This document shows positions 10,601 to 23,000 of a stretch of 64,000 nucleotides of DNA, piece after piece. The stretch is from Mya arenaria (lineage: Eukaryota; Mollusca; Bivalvia; Myida; Myidae). Position numbers and translations under genes: made by a program. Within the stretch, counting starts at the first letter, position 1; each line of letters opens with the position of its first letter. The stretch spans positions 48,616,949-48,680,948 of the forward strand of contig NC_069123.1 of NCBI RefSeq assembly GCF_026914265.1, in the 5' to 3' direction. Below the pieces are notes generated by a model. That model worked only from the letters and a program-made list of their open reading frames with translations, was not told the DNA's origin and made no database searches.

Positions 10601-13600
10601 GTTTCGGTCCACTGCACAAGATGGCCCCCAGAGGTAAAAATAGAAAAACCTTTAAACGACTTCTCCTCAGAAACCGATGATCGTATTGCAATGAAACTTG
10701 ACAGAAATGTTACTTGGGTAGTCCTTAACCAAAATAGCCCAAACAGTTCTGGTCTGCTGCACAACATGGGCACCAAAGCTAAGAATAGAAAAAAACGTTA
10801 AACTACATCTTCTCAGAAACCGATTATCAGATTTTGATGAAACTTTACATAAATGTTCATCGGGATGCCCTTTAACCAAAATTGCCCAAATGGTTCCGGT
10901 CCGCTGCACAACATGGCTGCGAGAGTTAAAAATAGAAAAACCTTTAAGGACTTCTCGTCCGCAGTCTTCACGAAAAACATTTTAACCTACTAGCCAGTTG
11001 GACTAGCATAATGGCATATTTTACTAGTCCGAATGACAATCTAGTAGTCCGACTATTTTGCCACATTATAAAACTGTATGCTTGAGGTAAATACCTATTT
11101 CAATTGAGCAGCTTGCAGTTTGAGTAAACATTTCTTTATTATGATGCTCATGCAGTGATAGGGAGTGACATCCTTCTGTTGGGAATAGTGCTCCTTGTTT
11201 TTCAGAACCTATGGGTACTATGTAAAAACAAAAGGCATCTTGCTTGAATAGACTGTAATAATATCAACATGGTTAGAAAAGAAATGCCATGCTTTAATAG
11301 CTTTGATTACATTTTACTACTGAATTTCCTCCCTTTAATAGAAAAAAAATTAATGTCTTAATTTTTCACGTATAGCATCTTTAAATAATTTTTAAACAAT
11401 AATAATTTATGAGTAAACATATAAGCATAAAGTTCTCACAAAAAGATCAATTTAAAAACCTTACATTTATACATAGGAAAGTATATATAGACTGAACATT
11501 AATTTTCGTTTAAGTGACATTCTGAAAGTTTATGAAACAGCTATTTTTAGTAACTTAAATGGCCGAAAAGTGTAAGTGAAACACCAAGTCGATTCTATCT
11601 CGTCAGTTCTTGTTCAGGTTAGATATTTGCTTCATAATCTATTCAGATTAAATGTTAACCGATGATCAGATTTTGATGAAACTTGACAGAAATGTTCCTT
11701 GGGTGGTCATTAACCAAAATTTGTTAAATGGTTCCAGTCCACTGCACACCATGGCTGCCAGAGCTAAAAAATAAAAAAAACTTTATACGACTTGTCGTCG
11801 AAACCGATGACCTTTTTTCGATAAAACTTGACAGAAATGTTTGTTTGGTGCTCCTTTACTCAAATTGCCCAAATCATTTCGGTCCACTGCACAACATGGC
11901 AGCCAGAGCTATTAAAGTAAAAAATTTTTTTAAATAACTTCTCCTCAAAAATTGATGATTGTATTTCTATGAAACTTGACGAAAATGTTCTTTAGGTGGT
12001 CTTTGCTTGAACCTTTTGGCCACTGGAGCACAGGCACTGATGTGCCTCTTGTTTCTAAACATATACCTTAACATTTATTTTTCAAACCTGCAATTTCTTT
12101 CCGTGTTTTTCCAACTTGAATATACATGTGTAATAATGCTTCTTCCATTTACTTTCTACCAAAACACATTTTATTACAATTTCTGTCTTTTTATATAAAA
12201 TTGGCATATGGGAAGGATCTATTGCTTCCAGTGACATTCTTGTTTTGTTTGTTTTTAAATTAAAAAAAAAATGAATAATTTCCGGTGAAAATTACAGAAA
12301 AAAATAATTACATACATAGTGTACCATTGATTGGCCAAATGGTGTAACACTTGTCAGAGTGCAGCAATTAAAAAACCATGTCAAAAACATAGAACAGTTC
12401 ATGCAAAATGAATGTCAGTTTTTTTAATGGAAAGTACTGTGGCTATGTAAATATTACTGCTTAAATCAAGCACCTAATTTGACTGAAAAATATGAACAGA
12501 TGAGGACCGGTATTGACTCTATTGAGCTCTTGTTTATAAATAAAATGTAGCACCGCATGTTTGATGATAATGGGAAGTGAGTTTATTAATAAAAGCATGC
12601 CTTGACTGCTAATAAATTAATATTTTCTCTTACCCTACACTCTATGTAGGATTAAAAACGCAATGTATTGAATTTCTACTTCCGCTTCAAAATGCGTGAG
12701 GCAGTGAATGATTTTACTCATTGATTTTTAGTTTAAGCTAATATCTTAATCCGCGTAAATTTTTCAGGCCACTGCTGTACAGTTTGATTGGTCAGTTTAT
12801 GAATAAAAACCGTGGGAAATCCACAAAATCTGCAATGCAGAACCGAGGACAGTCTTCCCGATTCCTCGATGATCTTGAGCATGAGATGGGTAAGTGTTAC
12901 TCGAAGCAAGTTTGTATAGCGCTTCGTCACAATCACTTCTGAGATGACTGATTCTGGTAAATAAACTCTTATTTTGTAAGTTGTGTTAAAGATTGGAATT
13001 CAGTTTGTCAAGTGAAAATGTGAATACAAAGGGAAGGAACTTTGATCTAAAACAGAAAGCTTTTCTATTTTGGTGCCAAAGTTATAAATTACAAAATGTA
13101 GTATGTAAGAAGCACATGTTATTAGTTTAAACATATTTATTTTACAACGATTGTGAAACAAGTTATTACAACATTATATTATTCACTCTCGTTGGCCTGA
13201 TTTTACGCAAGAGTGTGGTCTTGTGTTGCGGGGGAACCCAGAGAAAACCCACTTGTCCAGCTTGGTGACCACGAACCAAACTCATGTGCCCGAGCTGGGA
13301 ATCGAACCCGGGTCGCCTAGGTGAGAAGCGAGTGCGCTAACCACTGCGCTAACCGGACAACCACATGATATTGATGTCATATTACTGTCAAAAGTCAGCC
13401 TACAACTTGGCTTTGTAAGTAGACATAATAAGACTTGTAAGAATGACAAATTTAGTATTGTCATTTTAGTGAATACATGTTGTTTATTACAGATTAAACA
13501 CCCGTTTATTACAAAATCTCTCTTCATTTGGGTTTTAAAACAAGTCTTAAAACACATAAATACAAGTACACTCAGTGTCTGCAAACTGTACCAACTTAAT

Positions 13601-13820
13601 TATGCCCCATGGGCAGGCAAATAGAAGCCACACGGTCTGTCCATCCCTTTAGTCCATTAACATTGTGTCTTGGTCGCAACTTTTCCTCTTTTATTTGAAT
13701 GACAGAATGATTTGATTTTATTCAAGTCACTTTGCAGTATTTTTGTGTTTCTGTTTTTTAGCATCGGGAGGCATTAACCATATAACAGAGCCACTGGTTG
13801 TAAGAGGGGGTAGAAAATGA
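4597..13820 (+). CDS. CEP20: CEP20 (FOPNL/FOR20), centriolar satellite LisH protein, complete
   Basis: Five coding exons: 4597-4624, 7048-7245, 7807-7891, 12768-12889, 13762-13820; 492 nt, 163 aa plus stop, all junctions GT-AG with matching phases. The start reads MTSTQELKEVIKDTLENRGV (human MATVAELKAVLKDTLEKKGV), followed by LGQIKARIRAEVYNSLDD. The N-terminal FOP dimerisation region with its LisH motif covers about residues 50-75 (NELIREYLEF, NKYKYTASVL). Then come SGQPKQPLDRAFLAEELNV and PLLYSLIGQF, and a short basic tail ending VVRGGRK. Human CEP20 is 174 aa, so length fits. The protein acts at centriolar satellites and basal bodies in cilium formation. The start choice is supported by exon 1 encoding the conserved ELK-V/L-KDTLE lead-in. 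It is divergent from NOL11 and convergent with the MINPP1 gene. Confidence 0.95.
5210..5565. repeat. Decayed composite-repeat fragment (two internal units)
   Basis: Two diverged units of about 180 bp share ctggtatgcct...ggtc, gatcagtaggtcaaaggtcaa / gatcattaggtcaaaggtcaa and cgctcaataact. The aggtcaaaggtcaaggt wording recurs in the tandem units of the composite element at 57820-59221, so this is probably an old relative. Confidence 0.5.
6685..6950. mobile_element. Decayed Harbinger-like MITE relative
   Basis: Shares cgggtcaccct near the left and cctacctacc plus gaaaaggatgtaaccctaaccaaac at the right with the copy at 54096-54424. Ends are blurred, so limits are approximate and no target duplication could be read. 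Confidence 0.5.
7048..7245 (+). CDS. CEP20: CEP20 coding exon 2 (FOP N-terminal/LisH)
   Basis: Acceptor gtattttcag, donor gtatgt. Encodes VIKDTLENRG through ASVLVS, the most conserved block of the family. Confidence 0.96.
7807..7891 (+). CDS. CEP20: CEP20 coding exon 3
   Basis: Acceptor ttctttag, donor gtaagt. Encodes ESGQPKQPLDRAFLAEELNV and EEDRNSTQ; human has ESGQPVVPLDRQFLIHELN. Confidence 0.95.
8431..8470. repeat. Short composite-repeat head with CCCGAAGGG palindrome
   Basis: tgctgCCCGAAGGG at 8431-8444, then gatttgctgctttgtctgtctgtg. It resembles the head of the neighbouring composite element (palindrome, then a Gtcygtc-rich stretch) but has no visible array of its own. It lies about 90 bp left of the larger element. 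Confidence 0.4.
8619..10960. repeat. 145-bp tandem array with 290/580-bp higher-order structure
   Basis: The word ctttaaacgacat begins at 8619, 8764, 8909 and 9054, i.e. every 145 bp. Units alternate in two forms (accaaaattgctcaaatggttccgg versus attaaaattgctcaaatggttctgg), giving a 290-bp dimer. Single-base markers (cctttgg/actttgg; gctcaaa/gcgcaaa; catctcc/catatcc/catttcc) alternate between dimers, giving a 580-bp order. About 16 units; those to the right of about 10390 are more diverged. Confidence 0.9.
10965..11655. other. Non-array segment splitting the composite element
   Basis: Array units stop near 10960 and resume at about 11656 with ttaaccgatgatcagatttt. Near the left edge are ctagccagttggactagc and tagtagtccgac, wording also seen at the ends of the hAT-like element at 52394-53738 (tagtccgtcggactact). 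It may be an inserted, decayed relative. No intact terminal repeats were found. Confidence 0.35.
12768..12889 (+). CDS. CEP20: CEP20 coding exon 4
   Basis: Acceptor atttttcag, donor gtaagt. Encodes VPLLYSLIGQFMNKNRGKST and a linker ending in FLDDLEHEM. Confidence 0.92.
13181..13362 (-). mobile_element. tRNA-derived SINE
   Basis: Minus-strand head GGTTGTCCGGTTAGCGCAGT carries a box A-like element (13341-13352) and a box B GGTTCGATTCC (13298-13308) at tRNA-like spacing. The body continues with GTGGGTTTTCTCTGGGTTCC and ends with CCAACGAGAGTGAAT. The flanking unrelated body shows it is a SINE rather than a tRNA gene. It could belong to one of the mollusc-wide SINE groups (MESC/RUDI/V-SINE types); I cannot decide which. 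It lies in CEP20 intron 4. Confidence 0.75.
13762..13820 (+). CDS. CEP20: CEP20 coding exon 5 (terminal)
   Basis: Acceptor tgttttttag. Encodes ASGGINHITEPLVVRGGRK and stop TGA at 13818-13820. The divergent tail is typical of the family. Confidence 0.88.
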
Positions 13821-15077
13821 CCTACTTGATGTGACACTGCCAGATGAACTTCCCGCCAAGGCAGCTACACATGCTAGATGTTCATCACATATATGAAAAA
13901 CATTGTGACTTGGTGTGAATGTTAAACTACACTGAGCTTGTTGTTTTTTTTCATCAGCAAGGTCATTAACACTTACCCAAAGCAAAAGTGTGATTAGTTA
14001 ATAGCTCTGTACCTAGTGAAAAAAAGCAAATTCCAATGTATATGTATATAAAAAATGATAAACAACGAAGAAAGATAAATGTACAACCATGTACATGTAT
14101 GTCAATGGGTGGTCCATATTGAGGACATTGGTATTAAGTTTTCTTTTCCCTCAGATTGGAAAGAAGTGTTGACTGTGATAGAACAAAGTGATTGTTGAAT
14201 ATTGTTGACTCGATGATACTGGTGGTGTATGTGTGGAGGACGAGGCTTCTCTCACAACAGTTCCAGATTGTCTCACAATGTCTATTTAAAACGCAATGTG
14301 TACATGTGAATGTCACTTGGTCAGTAAAAAGTCATAAACATGCATATGTATGTGTACATTTAAGTGTTATTCGAAAATAGATACATTTTTAATATTTTTG
14401 TGATTATTAGTTGAATAAATATGCAAAATTATAATGAGAAACCCTATTTATTCAAGTGCCACTGGCTAAATAATTAAGTGTTATATGTTTATTGTAGACC
14501 ATCATATATTATTAGCATATATACAACTCAAAATCTATGAAGAAAATCTCAATTTATTATTAGAAAATATTAGATATATTCATATTTTAAAATGTGCGGT
14601 AATTATGATATTTGAAGTACTGACCTACACAATAGCTAAAATACATATGCAACAAAGTAGAAATGGTTTGAAATAAAGCAATTTGTCATGATTTGCAGGC
14701 TTATAAAAGCACGGTAAAGAACTAAGAGGACTATATAGTGTACTGTATAGGGTACCCCATCTACAAGTCAACTACACACATGTAGTTCATATCTCTATTG
14801 ACATACTGTTTGTGATTTGTGCCAGTACGGTATTGGTATCAACTTGGGAGTATATTTCTTGGTTGCAGGTAACATGTGACTGGGTATGCTTTTCTTATAT
14901 CATTTTCCAATAAGATATGTTATATATTATTTACACGTTTCCCATCCTTTCATAATTCTAATACTGTCATATTTTACATAATCTGTATTTTTTTACAAAG
15001 TATTTTCAATGGTATTAAAACGAAGGTACATGTAAGGTTTTGGATAGTTGGAAGTTCCAAGTACTGAACTGAATATT
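13821..15077. other. Convergent intergenic/3' UTR region between CEP20 and MINPP1
   Basis: 1,257 bp separate the two stop codons. Plus-strand AATAAA at 14414-14419 and minus-strand AATAAA at 14452-14447 lie within 40 bp of each other and are candidate poly(A) signals for CEP20 and MINPP1 respectively. In AT-rich DNA these can occur by chance. No other feature was seen. Confidence 0.4.
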
Positions 15078-15531
15078 TTATGAACATGACAATGCTGACA
15101 AAAGTAATGTTGCAATAAATACGGTGGTGTTAATAATGATGACACTGGTTCCTGATATATCATCGTCATCGTCGTCACAAATCTTCTCGATATCACAGCT
15201 GTTGGTTATGTTGGCGTATTGTTGAAGCATGGTGTCAAGAGGGCAGGCGTCGGCATTGCAGCCTGGTATACGGACTACTTCCTCATTAACGAACATCTTC
15301 ACGAGAAACTTGTTGTCAGGGTTGTCATCGTTGGGACCAGCTTTACACGCATATAGCACGAAAGCTAAATTGGCAGAGAATGGCAACAACTTGCTTGATT
15401 TGAATTTCCTGTCTCGCAAAGCTTCCCTGTTAGTCGCGAGGAGCGGGGTATTGTCCTTGTAAAGACCTAATGTAGCCATTAGCTGCGCCACCGTCTCTGA
15501 ATGTCCGAACAGAAAATTGGCCGCTGTGTAT
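15078..15531 (-). CDS. MINPP1: MINPP1 coding exon 4 (acid motif, C-terminal tail)
   Basis: Acceptor tttttatttgcag. Encodes YTAANFLFGHSETVAQLMAT, then RKFKSSKLLPFSANLAFVLY and a CDIEKICDDDDDD stretch before the hydrophobic C-terminus; stop codon at 15080-15078. The human counterpart reads FGHAET and [20 protein letters not shown]. Confidence 0.95.
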
Positions 15532-16982
15532 CTGCAAATAAAAAAAAATACACCGTGAATCATTCCCATAAGGGTTTGTATAAGACATAGACTAAACCGA
15601 GGACACGTTACACAACTTATTGGCTTTCTTCTCATGCCTTCGCACTGATGTTCTTACTCACTTGACATGGACTAATCAGCTGCATGCAGTCATTATATCT
15701 CAGAAAAGTACCAAGAAAACCATTGTGTCAGAAGTATTGTTTAAACCCTTCCCCGTGATCAGTGACCGTAGAATGTATGCATACCCCCGGTTAGCCTGCT
15801 CCTGTGTGATATTGCTGTAGTCCCAGCTGGTGTTCATAGCTGCCTTTAGGTTACCCAACATGTGCCGTACCAGCGGGCACGCCACCCTTGACGTCAGTGG
15901 ATCGCCGTACATACTCTCCAACCATTTCTAAAGCATAACATGTTTACAATTTGTCAATCATTTTCTGAAGCCCGTTTACTTAATTTGAGATTTGTAACAA
16001 GAAGAACGCCTTAAATCTAACATTTAAACTAGAATGACATTCATTCTAAATCGTCCTCAATTTATTATCCCATGCCGAAATTTTTCGGAAGAGGGATCTC
16101 CTGTCCGTCCGGAACCATTTCTATGTAAAAACTGAATGTTAACGATTGAACCATGTATGAAAATTGTATAAAAATCGTGCGTTGGTGTACGTGCTACTGC
16201 TAGTAACACAAGAGTAATGACCCTTTAAGTATGGTTATCATGCCTGAAGCTGAAATGTGTTTGTCCAAAGTCTTTACTATTTAGTTGATAAAGAGTGTAA
16301 ACCGTACATAAAATAAACCTTTGTGCGCTGGTGCATGCCGGAGATTCATCTATATCGAGTGAGCATCATAAATAATGTTGCTCTTCATTAATGGCAAAAA
16401 GAAAACCTAAATATTGTCCGTTCAGAGTCACACTTGACAGAAATATAGTTAACTTGTGGGAAGTTGGTATAACTATCGTGCGGTATACACCGGCAAACTT
16501 TGTCTTTATATGATTGGTTTTAGACAAGTTGTTGTTGATAAAAAAAGCTGAAACTTAAGTTAATTGTTTAGAACTAGAGTGTGATGATGCACGTGCAATA
16601 TTTGTCTTGATAGGACCAGTAACTTAATTGTCATTTAATTATTAAAAAACAGCACAGAAAGGGTCCTTTCGGAAGCATTTCTATTAAACTTACTAATGGA
16701 TTTTAATTGTACTTATGAAACCAAATAAGTATTATAAAAATACAATTGAGTGATGCTTGTGCAAGTACTGCCATTTAATGATAATAAAAATAACAACATA
16801 AACGTCTTCCCAAGCTGTTTCTGTGTAACATCTTATGTAACTTTTTGTGTAACTAAAATACGCGGAGGCGAAGACGTAGATAGACCAAAATTGATGTGCA
16901 GACCCAGTTTGTTGGGGGTCTATATCTTTCAATAAACATAACTCACATACGCGCGCGCACACCCACGCACACCCTCTCTCAC

Positions 16983-17027
<45 letters not shown>

Positions 17028-20000
17028 TCTAGGCCAGAGAAATGTCTGGCGGGGAATATCAATGATCGATTGTACTTGGTTACCTCCAAATCCTGTCCGT
17101 ACTCGAGGATCTCGCGATCGCCATTGGAGAGGAGACGGCACCAGAAGGGCGGGGAGGGCGGCTCCAGTGTGTACTGGTCGTACGCGCACAGTTCGTACAG
17201 TGTGTACACGTCCGCTGGAATGTACAAGAGATCAGTGCAATGGGCGTACGCGTTTGTACACTGGGGCTATAATGTACAAGGAATATATTTCAGCAAAGAT
17301 CATCAGTGTGTAAAATGTAGGGAGTTAGGTGATTAGTATTCTGATTTCGAGACACAAATGAAGATACACCGGGCTTAGAAGTAATTAAAATGCATGGCGA
17401 CGTTCATGGCGTATGATACAGAAACAGTTGGTCTCAATCAATTAAGGGATATTATCAAGCATGTCAAGATGATTTATTCTGACATTGTTCATATTTACAA
17501 TTTACCAAATGAATGTTCGTTTACAATTCAAATTGCCTTGATGGTCCTCGCGAATGATCGAGTAATCTTCGTGCAGTGTGGCTTATTTCATATGTTTAAT
17601 ATGTAAGGCATCTGACAAGATTCATCCACAATTCAAGATTCTATGGTTTGTTTTAACCGGTGCCCCTAATTAATGCTACCAGCATGCATATATCGACCAA
17701 TTAAGTGCTGTGCCATCTTTCTTTTATATAAGAAGATTTGAAATAGTGAAATTCTATGGGAAATGTAGTAGTAGCAATAAACCAGCGGCACCAAACCGAA
17801 TCCTATGGACAAGGTTGTCTGGTACCCAGCATACTCTGCACAACAAGAAATGGTAAGGGCAGGTAACCCAGGCTAGGGACAAGGTTGTCTGGTACCCAGC
17901 ATACTCTGCACAACAAGAAATGGTAAGGGCAGGTAACCCAGGCTAGGGACAAGGATGTCTGGTACCCAGCATACTCTGCACAACAAGAAATGGTAAGGGC
18001 AGGTAACCCAGGTTAGGGACAAGGTTGTCTGGTACCCAACACACTCTGCACAACAAGAAATGGTAAGGGCAGGTAACCCAGGCTAGGAAGAAGGTTCTCT
18101 GATACCATCCTCTGCACAACAATAAATGGTAAGTGCAGGTAACCCAGGCTAGGGACAAGGCTGTCTGGTACCCAACATACTCTGCACAACAAGAAATGGT
18201 AAGTGCAGGTAACCCAGGCTAGGGACAAGGCTGTCTGGTACCCAACATACTCTGCACAACAAGAAATGGTAAGTGCAGGTAACCCAGGCTAGGGACAAGG
18301 CTGTCTGGTACCCAACATACTCTGCACAACAAGAAATGGTAAGTGCAGGTAACCCAGGCTAGGGACAAGGCTGTCTGGTACCCAACATACTCTGCACAAC
18401 AAGAAATGGTAAGGGCAGGTAACCCAGGTTAGGGACAAGGCTGTCTGGTACCCAACATACTCTGCACAACAAGAAATGGTAAGTGCAGGTAACCCAGGCT
18501 AGGGACAAGGCTGTCTGGTACCCAACATACTCTACTCAACAAGAAATGGTAAGGGCAGGTAACCCAGGCTTGTGACAAGGAACTTTTAGTGTAGGAGTAG
18601 GACAAACATTCCCTAGAGATAAAGTCCATTAGCGGAAAGTACATAACCATATTATGATACATAATAACAAACACACTGTATACAATTTACGTTACATTCA
18701 ATACTGAAGAACGTTACATCATATGTATTGATAATAAAGTAAATAAACACACGTGTTTGATTGTTATGTCATTATACATGGCCACTAAACGCCAGTTCCA
18801 CCACTAAACGGTGGTGCAAAGAAAATGAGCTTTCGCAACATCCGTGGTTCAGCTATGCCCTGTGTTTACTTCTACAAATATGAATGTGATTACTATTTTA
18901 TTTGATAATTTTTTTAAACTGACATAAATCGAAAATCGGAGAATGTTGAACCATGTAAGAACATTTTTACTGCAGGCTGGCTACGATTTAGTTTCAATAT
19001 TGTGCGAATTATGGTGTCAGGAGCTTTTCTCCCAAGCCGGATCTGTGCATATTTTGAGATCTGCTTGCATTTTCACAGTGGCTTGATGACAAAGGCTCAT
19101 TAAAGTCACAATAAATAATTTCAACTAGCCAAATTTATATTTTATACATACTTGAACATGTATATTATCATTATAATACATTGCCATAAACATAAAATGA
19201 GATTTGACAAAATTCAAATATACCCTATACTGTAATATGAAACTTTAGTTTAAACTAGATCAGATTCGTGTTAACACTTATCTATAAATGCACTTTTGGC
19301 TCCTAGCAGTAACTGGTTATCTAGTTATGGTTTTCAAACCTGTTTACTTATTGAAGATCATTAATGTTTGCATATTTTTGTTTTGTTACCTATCATTATG
19401 ATCGGGAAAGTCTGTAAATGAAATGGATATTACTTCTGTAAAATTGTACTTAAAATTTACCTACAACATTGACCACTTCAAGGCACATGTCATGGTCATT
19501 TCAAGGTCAGGGTTTGAAAACTACCCCTTTTTCAATATCCTTTTCTTCTTCTTCTTTTTTTTTTTTTTGGACTTTATTTCAGACTCATATGCTACCAAAA
19601 TGGAATGCTAAAATTTCAAATACAATAAATTATGAAAGCTATCACACTCCTATTTCACCTAATACGTTGGAAGTTATCAACTTTAAACGCGTTCTTGATT
19701 CTTACTTTTAAAGTATAAAAGCAAACGTGAATACGTGCAGTTTAAATGTGTTCTGACAGGATGAATTTTTTATTTCACTTAAAATACTGCAACATAATAT
19801 TGCTTAGTGAAAAAGAGTTGTATTAAATACAGAATAATATTAGCTTCAGCTTTATGTCTAAAGTTCTTTTCAACACAAACTATTTTTAAAAATAAAAAAG
19901 TCAGTGGTATCAACCATATAATAATAATAATTACTACATTATCTTGAATCGTTTACAGCCTACTTTCAGGCAGTTAATGATCCTAATGATTTGTTCAGCC

Positions 20001-23000
20001 AGACGAAGACATATTATACTTTAATAATACTATTTTACAAAATGAATTAAAGATAATGTTTTCTGAACAAGGTTTGCCATTCACCGAGGAAGACGTTCTT
20101 AAAGGTATTTCAAATTCGAATTTAAGCAAAAGTGCTGGTCCAGATTGGATACTTAATGAATTTTTGATATATGGTAAACATAGACTATCGTCTTTTCTTT
20201 TAAGGCTATTTAATAAACTATTTATCACCGGGTATTTTCCGGAAAAAGTGGAATGAGGGTTATATAGTCCCAATACATAAAAAGGGAAATTTAAACGAAG
20301 TTTGAAATTTGAGAAATCACATTATTAAGTGTTGTGGGAAAACTATTCACAAATATTATTAATAGTCGGCTTTCAACTTGGGCCGAATATTACCATGTAT
20401 ATATCGAGGCACAAGCTGGATTCAGAGCTGAAATGAGTACCGTTGATAACATTTTTGTATTTCAAAATTTAATTAACCGTGTTCTTAATAAAAACAAGCT
20501 GTTGTTTTGTGTTTTTGTTGATTTTACAAAAGCGTTTGATTATATAGTACGAGACAATATGTGGTATAAACTGCATATATTAGGACTACGGGGCAATCTC
20601 TTTTCAGTTATAATTTCAGTTATAAAGTCTATGTATAATCATTTGTATTCAAGAGTTAAACACCAAAACGAGTTAGATGCAGTGTTTGAAAGTCATTTAG
20701 GTGTACGTCAAGGCGAATGCCTATCGCCATTATTATTTTCATTGTATATTTACGATCTAGAGGAAGTATTATATCTCAAAGGGACCAAAGGGGTCGACAC
20801 AGGATTATTAAAGTTTCTGCTCTTATATACAGACGATATTGTAATGTTTGCTTATTCAGCAGCAGAACTGCAAGCGAATATTAATATATTAGAGGAATAT
20901 TTTAACAAATGGAAACTTAAGGTTAATAAAAGCAAAACAAAGATACTGGTTTTTAGGAAAGAGTGTAGATTACCTATAAATCTTCAGTTTTTCTATCAGG
21001 GATCACCATTGGAGGTTGTAAACAAATTTACACATAAAGCAATTTTTAAATTAAGAAAATATTTTAACAATTTTACTAATATAACACCTGAACATAAATT
21101 GGAACTTTTTGACAAACTTATTAGAACTATCCTATTATATGGTTCAGAAGTTTGGGGATTTTAAAACGAATGCCAATTGTGAGGATACACACCCACTTCA
21201 TAAAATATGTACTTTCGGTTAAAACAACAACACCAATTGACTTTGTATATGCAGAAACGGGCAGATTAGATATACTGTCGCAATGCATTATCGATATTAT
21301 TAAATACTGGCTTAATTTAAGTATGCCGAATGATAAATATGCAAGAGCCATCTATAATGTAATGATTAATGATGTTGTAAAACTTTCAAATAAAACAAAC
21401 TGGGCAGTACATGTTAATTTTTTGAGTAATAGGGGGTTATATCACGTGTGACTTGCACAAGGAGTTGGTGATATTCAAGTTTTGTGTCATTTTTGAAGCA
21501 AAGAATACGAGATGTTTATGTTCGAAATTTAAACAGCAGATTGTCTCCTCAAGAGCTTTATTTTATGGAAACATTTCTAATTTTGAATTAAAACCCTATC
21601 TTAAGTGTGTTAATGTACAGAAATTCAGAATTGCTTTTTAAAAGCCAGTTAAGATTATCGTCGCATCGGTTAAATGTAGAAGTTGGTAGGTGGATTAATA
21701 CAATTTTGGAACAAAGACTTTGCCAAAGACATTGTAATGTCTTAGAAGACGTATTTCATTTTTAGTTGAATGCGGCTTGAATACAAATATTAGATCTAAA
21801 TATATTCCTAGATATTATCGTACTAATCCAAATGTGTTTAAAACCATAGACTTGCTGAATACAGATCATACTGATTTGTTAAAGAATCTTTCTATTTTCG
21901 TGTTTAAAGCATTTGCTCAGAAAAAGAATTTCATTACTTTACATGATACATGATAATTATATGTTTTAATACCAGCCGTAATATAGTTGTAATAAGTTCG
22001 TAATAATTCTTTTGATTTACATTTGCTACTATTTCTGTTACTGTAAAATATATCAACTACTTAAAAACAAAACATATAGAAAACGCCAAGCAAGTGTTAA
22101 ATAATGGAAATGATCATGGACTATCATAGTCTACTTCATTGATGTATGTATGAATTGCGGAACAGATGTTGTTATCGGGGATTGAACGCAGTTGGGCTGG
22201 TAAAGTGGAGTCCGAAGGACTCAACGCGTACTTTAACCAGCCTAATTGCGTTCATATCGCCGAAAATGACATAACTCACGGAATTCATTACTTATATTTA
22301 CACCCAGAGCTCATTTTTTGATTCCTGAATTGTTAAAAAAAACATTTAAGAAAACCTAAAATGTAACGCATTTCAAAAATAAAGGTCCAAATCATTTGAA
22401 TGTCAAAATGCAAATATGACCAATATCGACAGCGCTATAACTTATATAATTATTCTTTTTATGTGAAAAAGTCCTAACATAAATAAACTCACAAATTAGT
22501 GTTAATTATATGTCATCTGTTTTTGCATATATTAAAGTCAAGTCAACCATACAATGTCCCTTCTTGGGCACATTCAGTGGTAAACAAGCTACATATAAAA
22601 TATTTTTCTGAGTTTCATGTCAGCCTATTCAGCCGAAAGTTTCACCTTTTAAGACTTGTGTTGGTTGTTTTTTTCAACATATTATGTTAATTTATTTTCA
22701 AGAACCAAACAACCCAATGAACATTTCTCCCAGTTATTAGAAAACGTGTTTCTATAAGTCCACGTCTATGAATTCCTCAAACCCAATAAGGTCGCGATTT
22801 CTCTTGAAGACACAATATTTCTCCAGCAGCCCTCTGTATCCTAATTGTGGTTACAGTAAAGCCGACTCATTATCAAACAAGCCCAAGACTGTTTTCAAGT
22901 TCACGGTGTGTTCAAACAAACAATAAAGGGACTCTATGAAGCTCTATAAAGTGCCCAATTGGTAAAAGGTTTGTAATACTTGAGACCATTAAGTGTAAAG

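Larger units (their letters stand above)
8527..12055. mobile_element. Composite repeat element with terminal palindrome and internal 145-bp array
   Basis: The left end has the palindrome CTCCACTGGCCGAAGGCCAT (8531-8550, stem continuing to 8554), a cgtg microsatellite (8584-8609), then a tandem array to about 10960. After an intervening ~0.7-kb segment of different character (about 10965-11655), diverged units of the same array resume to about 11990. The right end is near ggccactggagcacaggcac at 12018-12037. No protein is encoded that explains mobility. It lies inside CEP20 intron 3. Non-autonomous Helentron/pearl-type elements of bivalves have a similar head-plus-tandem layout; that class assignment is inference. 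Confidence 0.6.

Noticed and set aside
13290-13362. Free-standing tRNA gene
   Set aside because: The acceptor-stem partner is lacking and a SINE body follows directly, so this is a SINE head.
16896-17336. 146-aa ORF and Cys-Val-rich ORFs over the CA repeat
   Set aside because: Produced by the microsatellite and by reading the MINPP1 exon 2 region in the wrong strand or frame.
17806-18577. Regular 70-bp repeat as a CRISPR-like array
   Set aside because: Units are continuous with no unique spacers, and the host is a eukaryote; it is a minisatellite.
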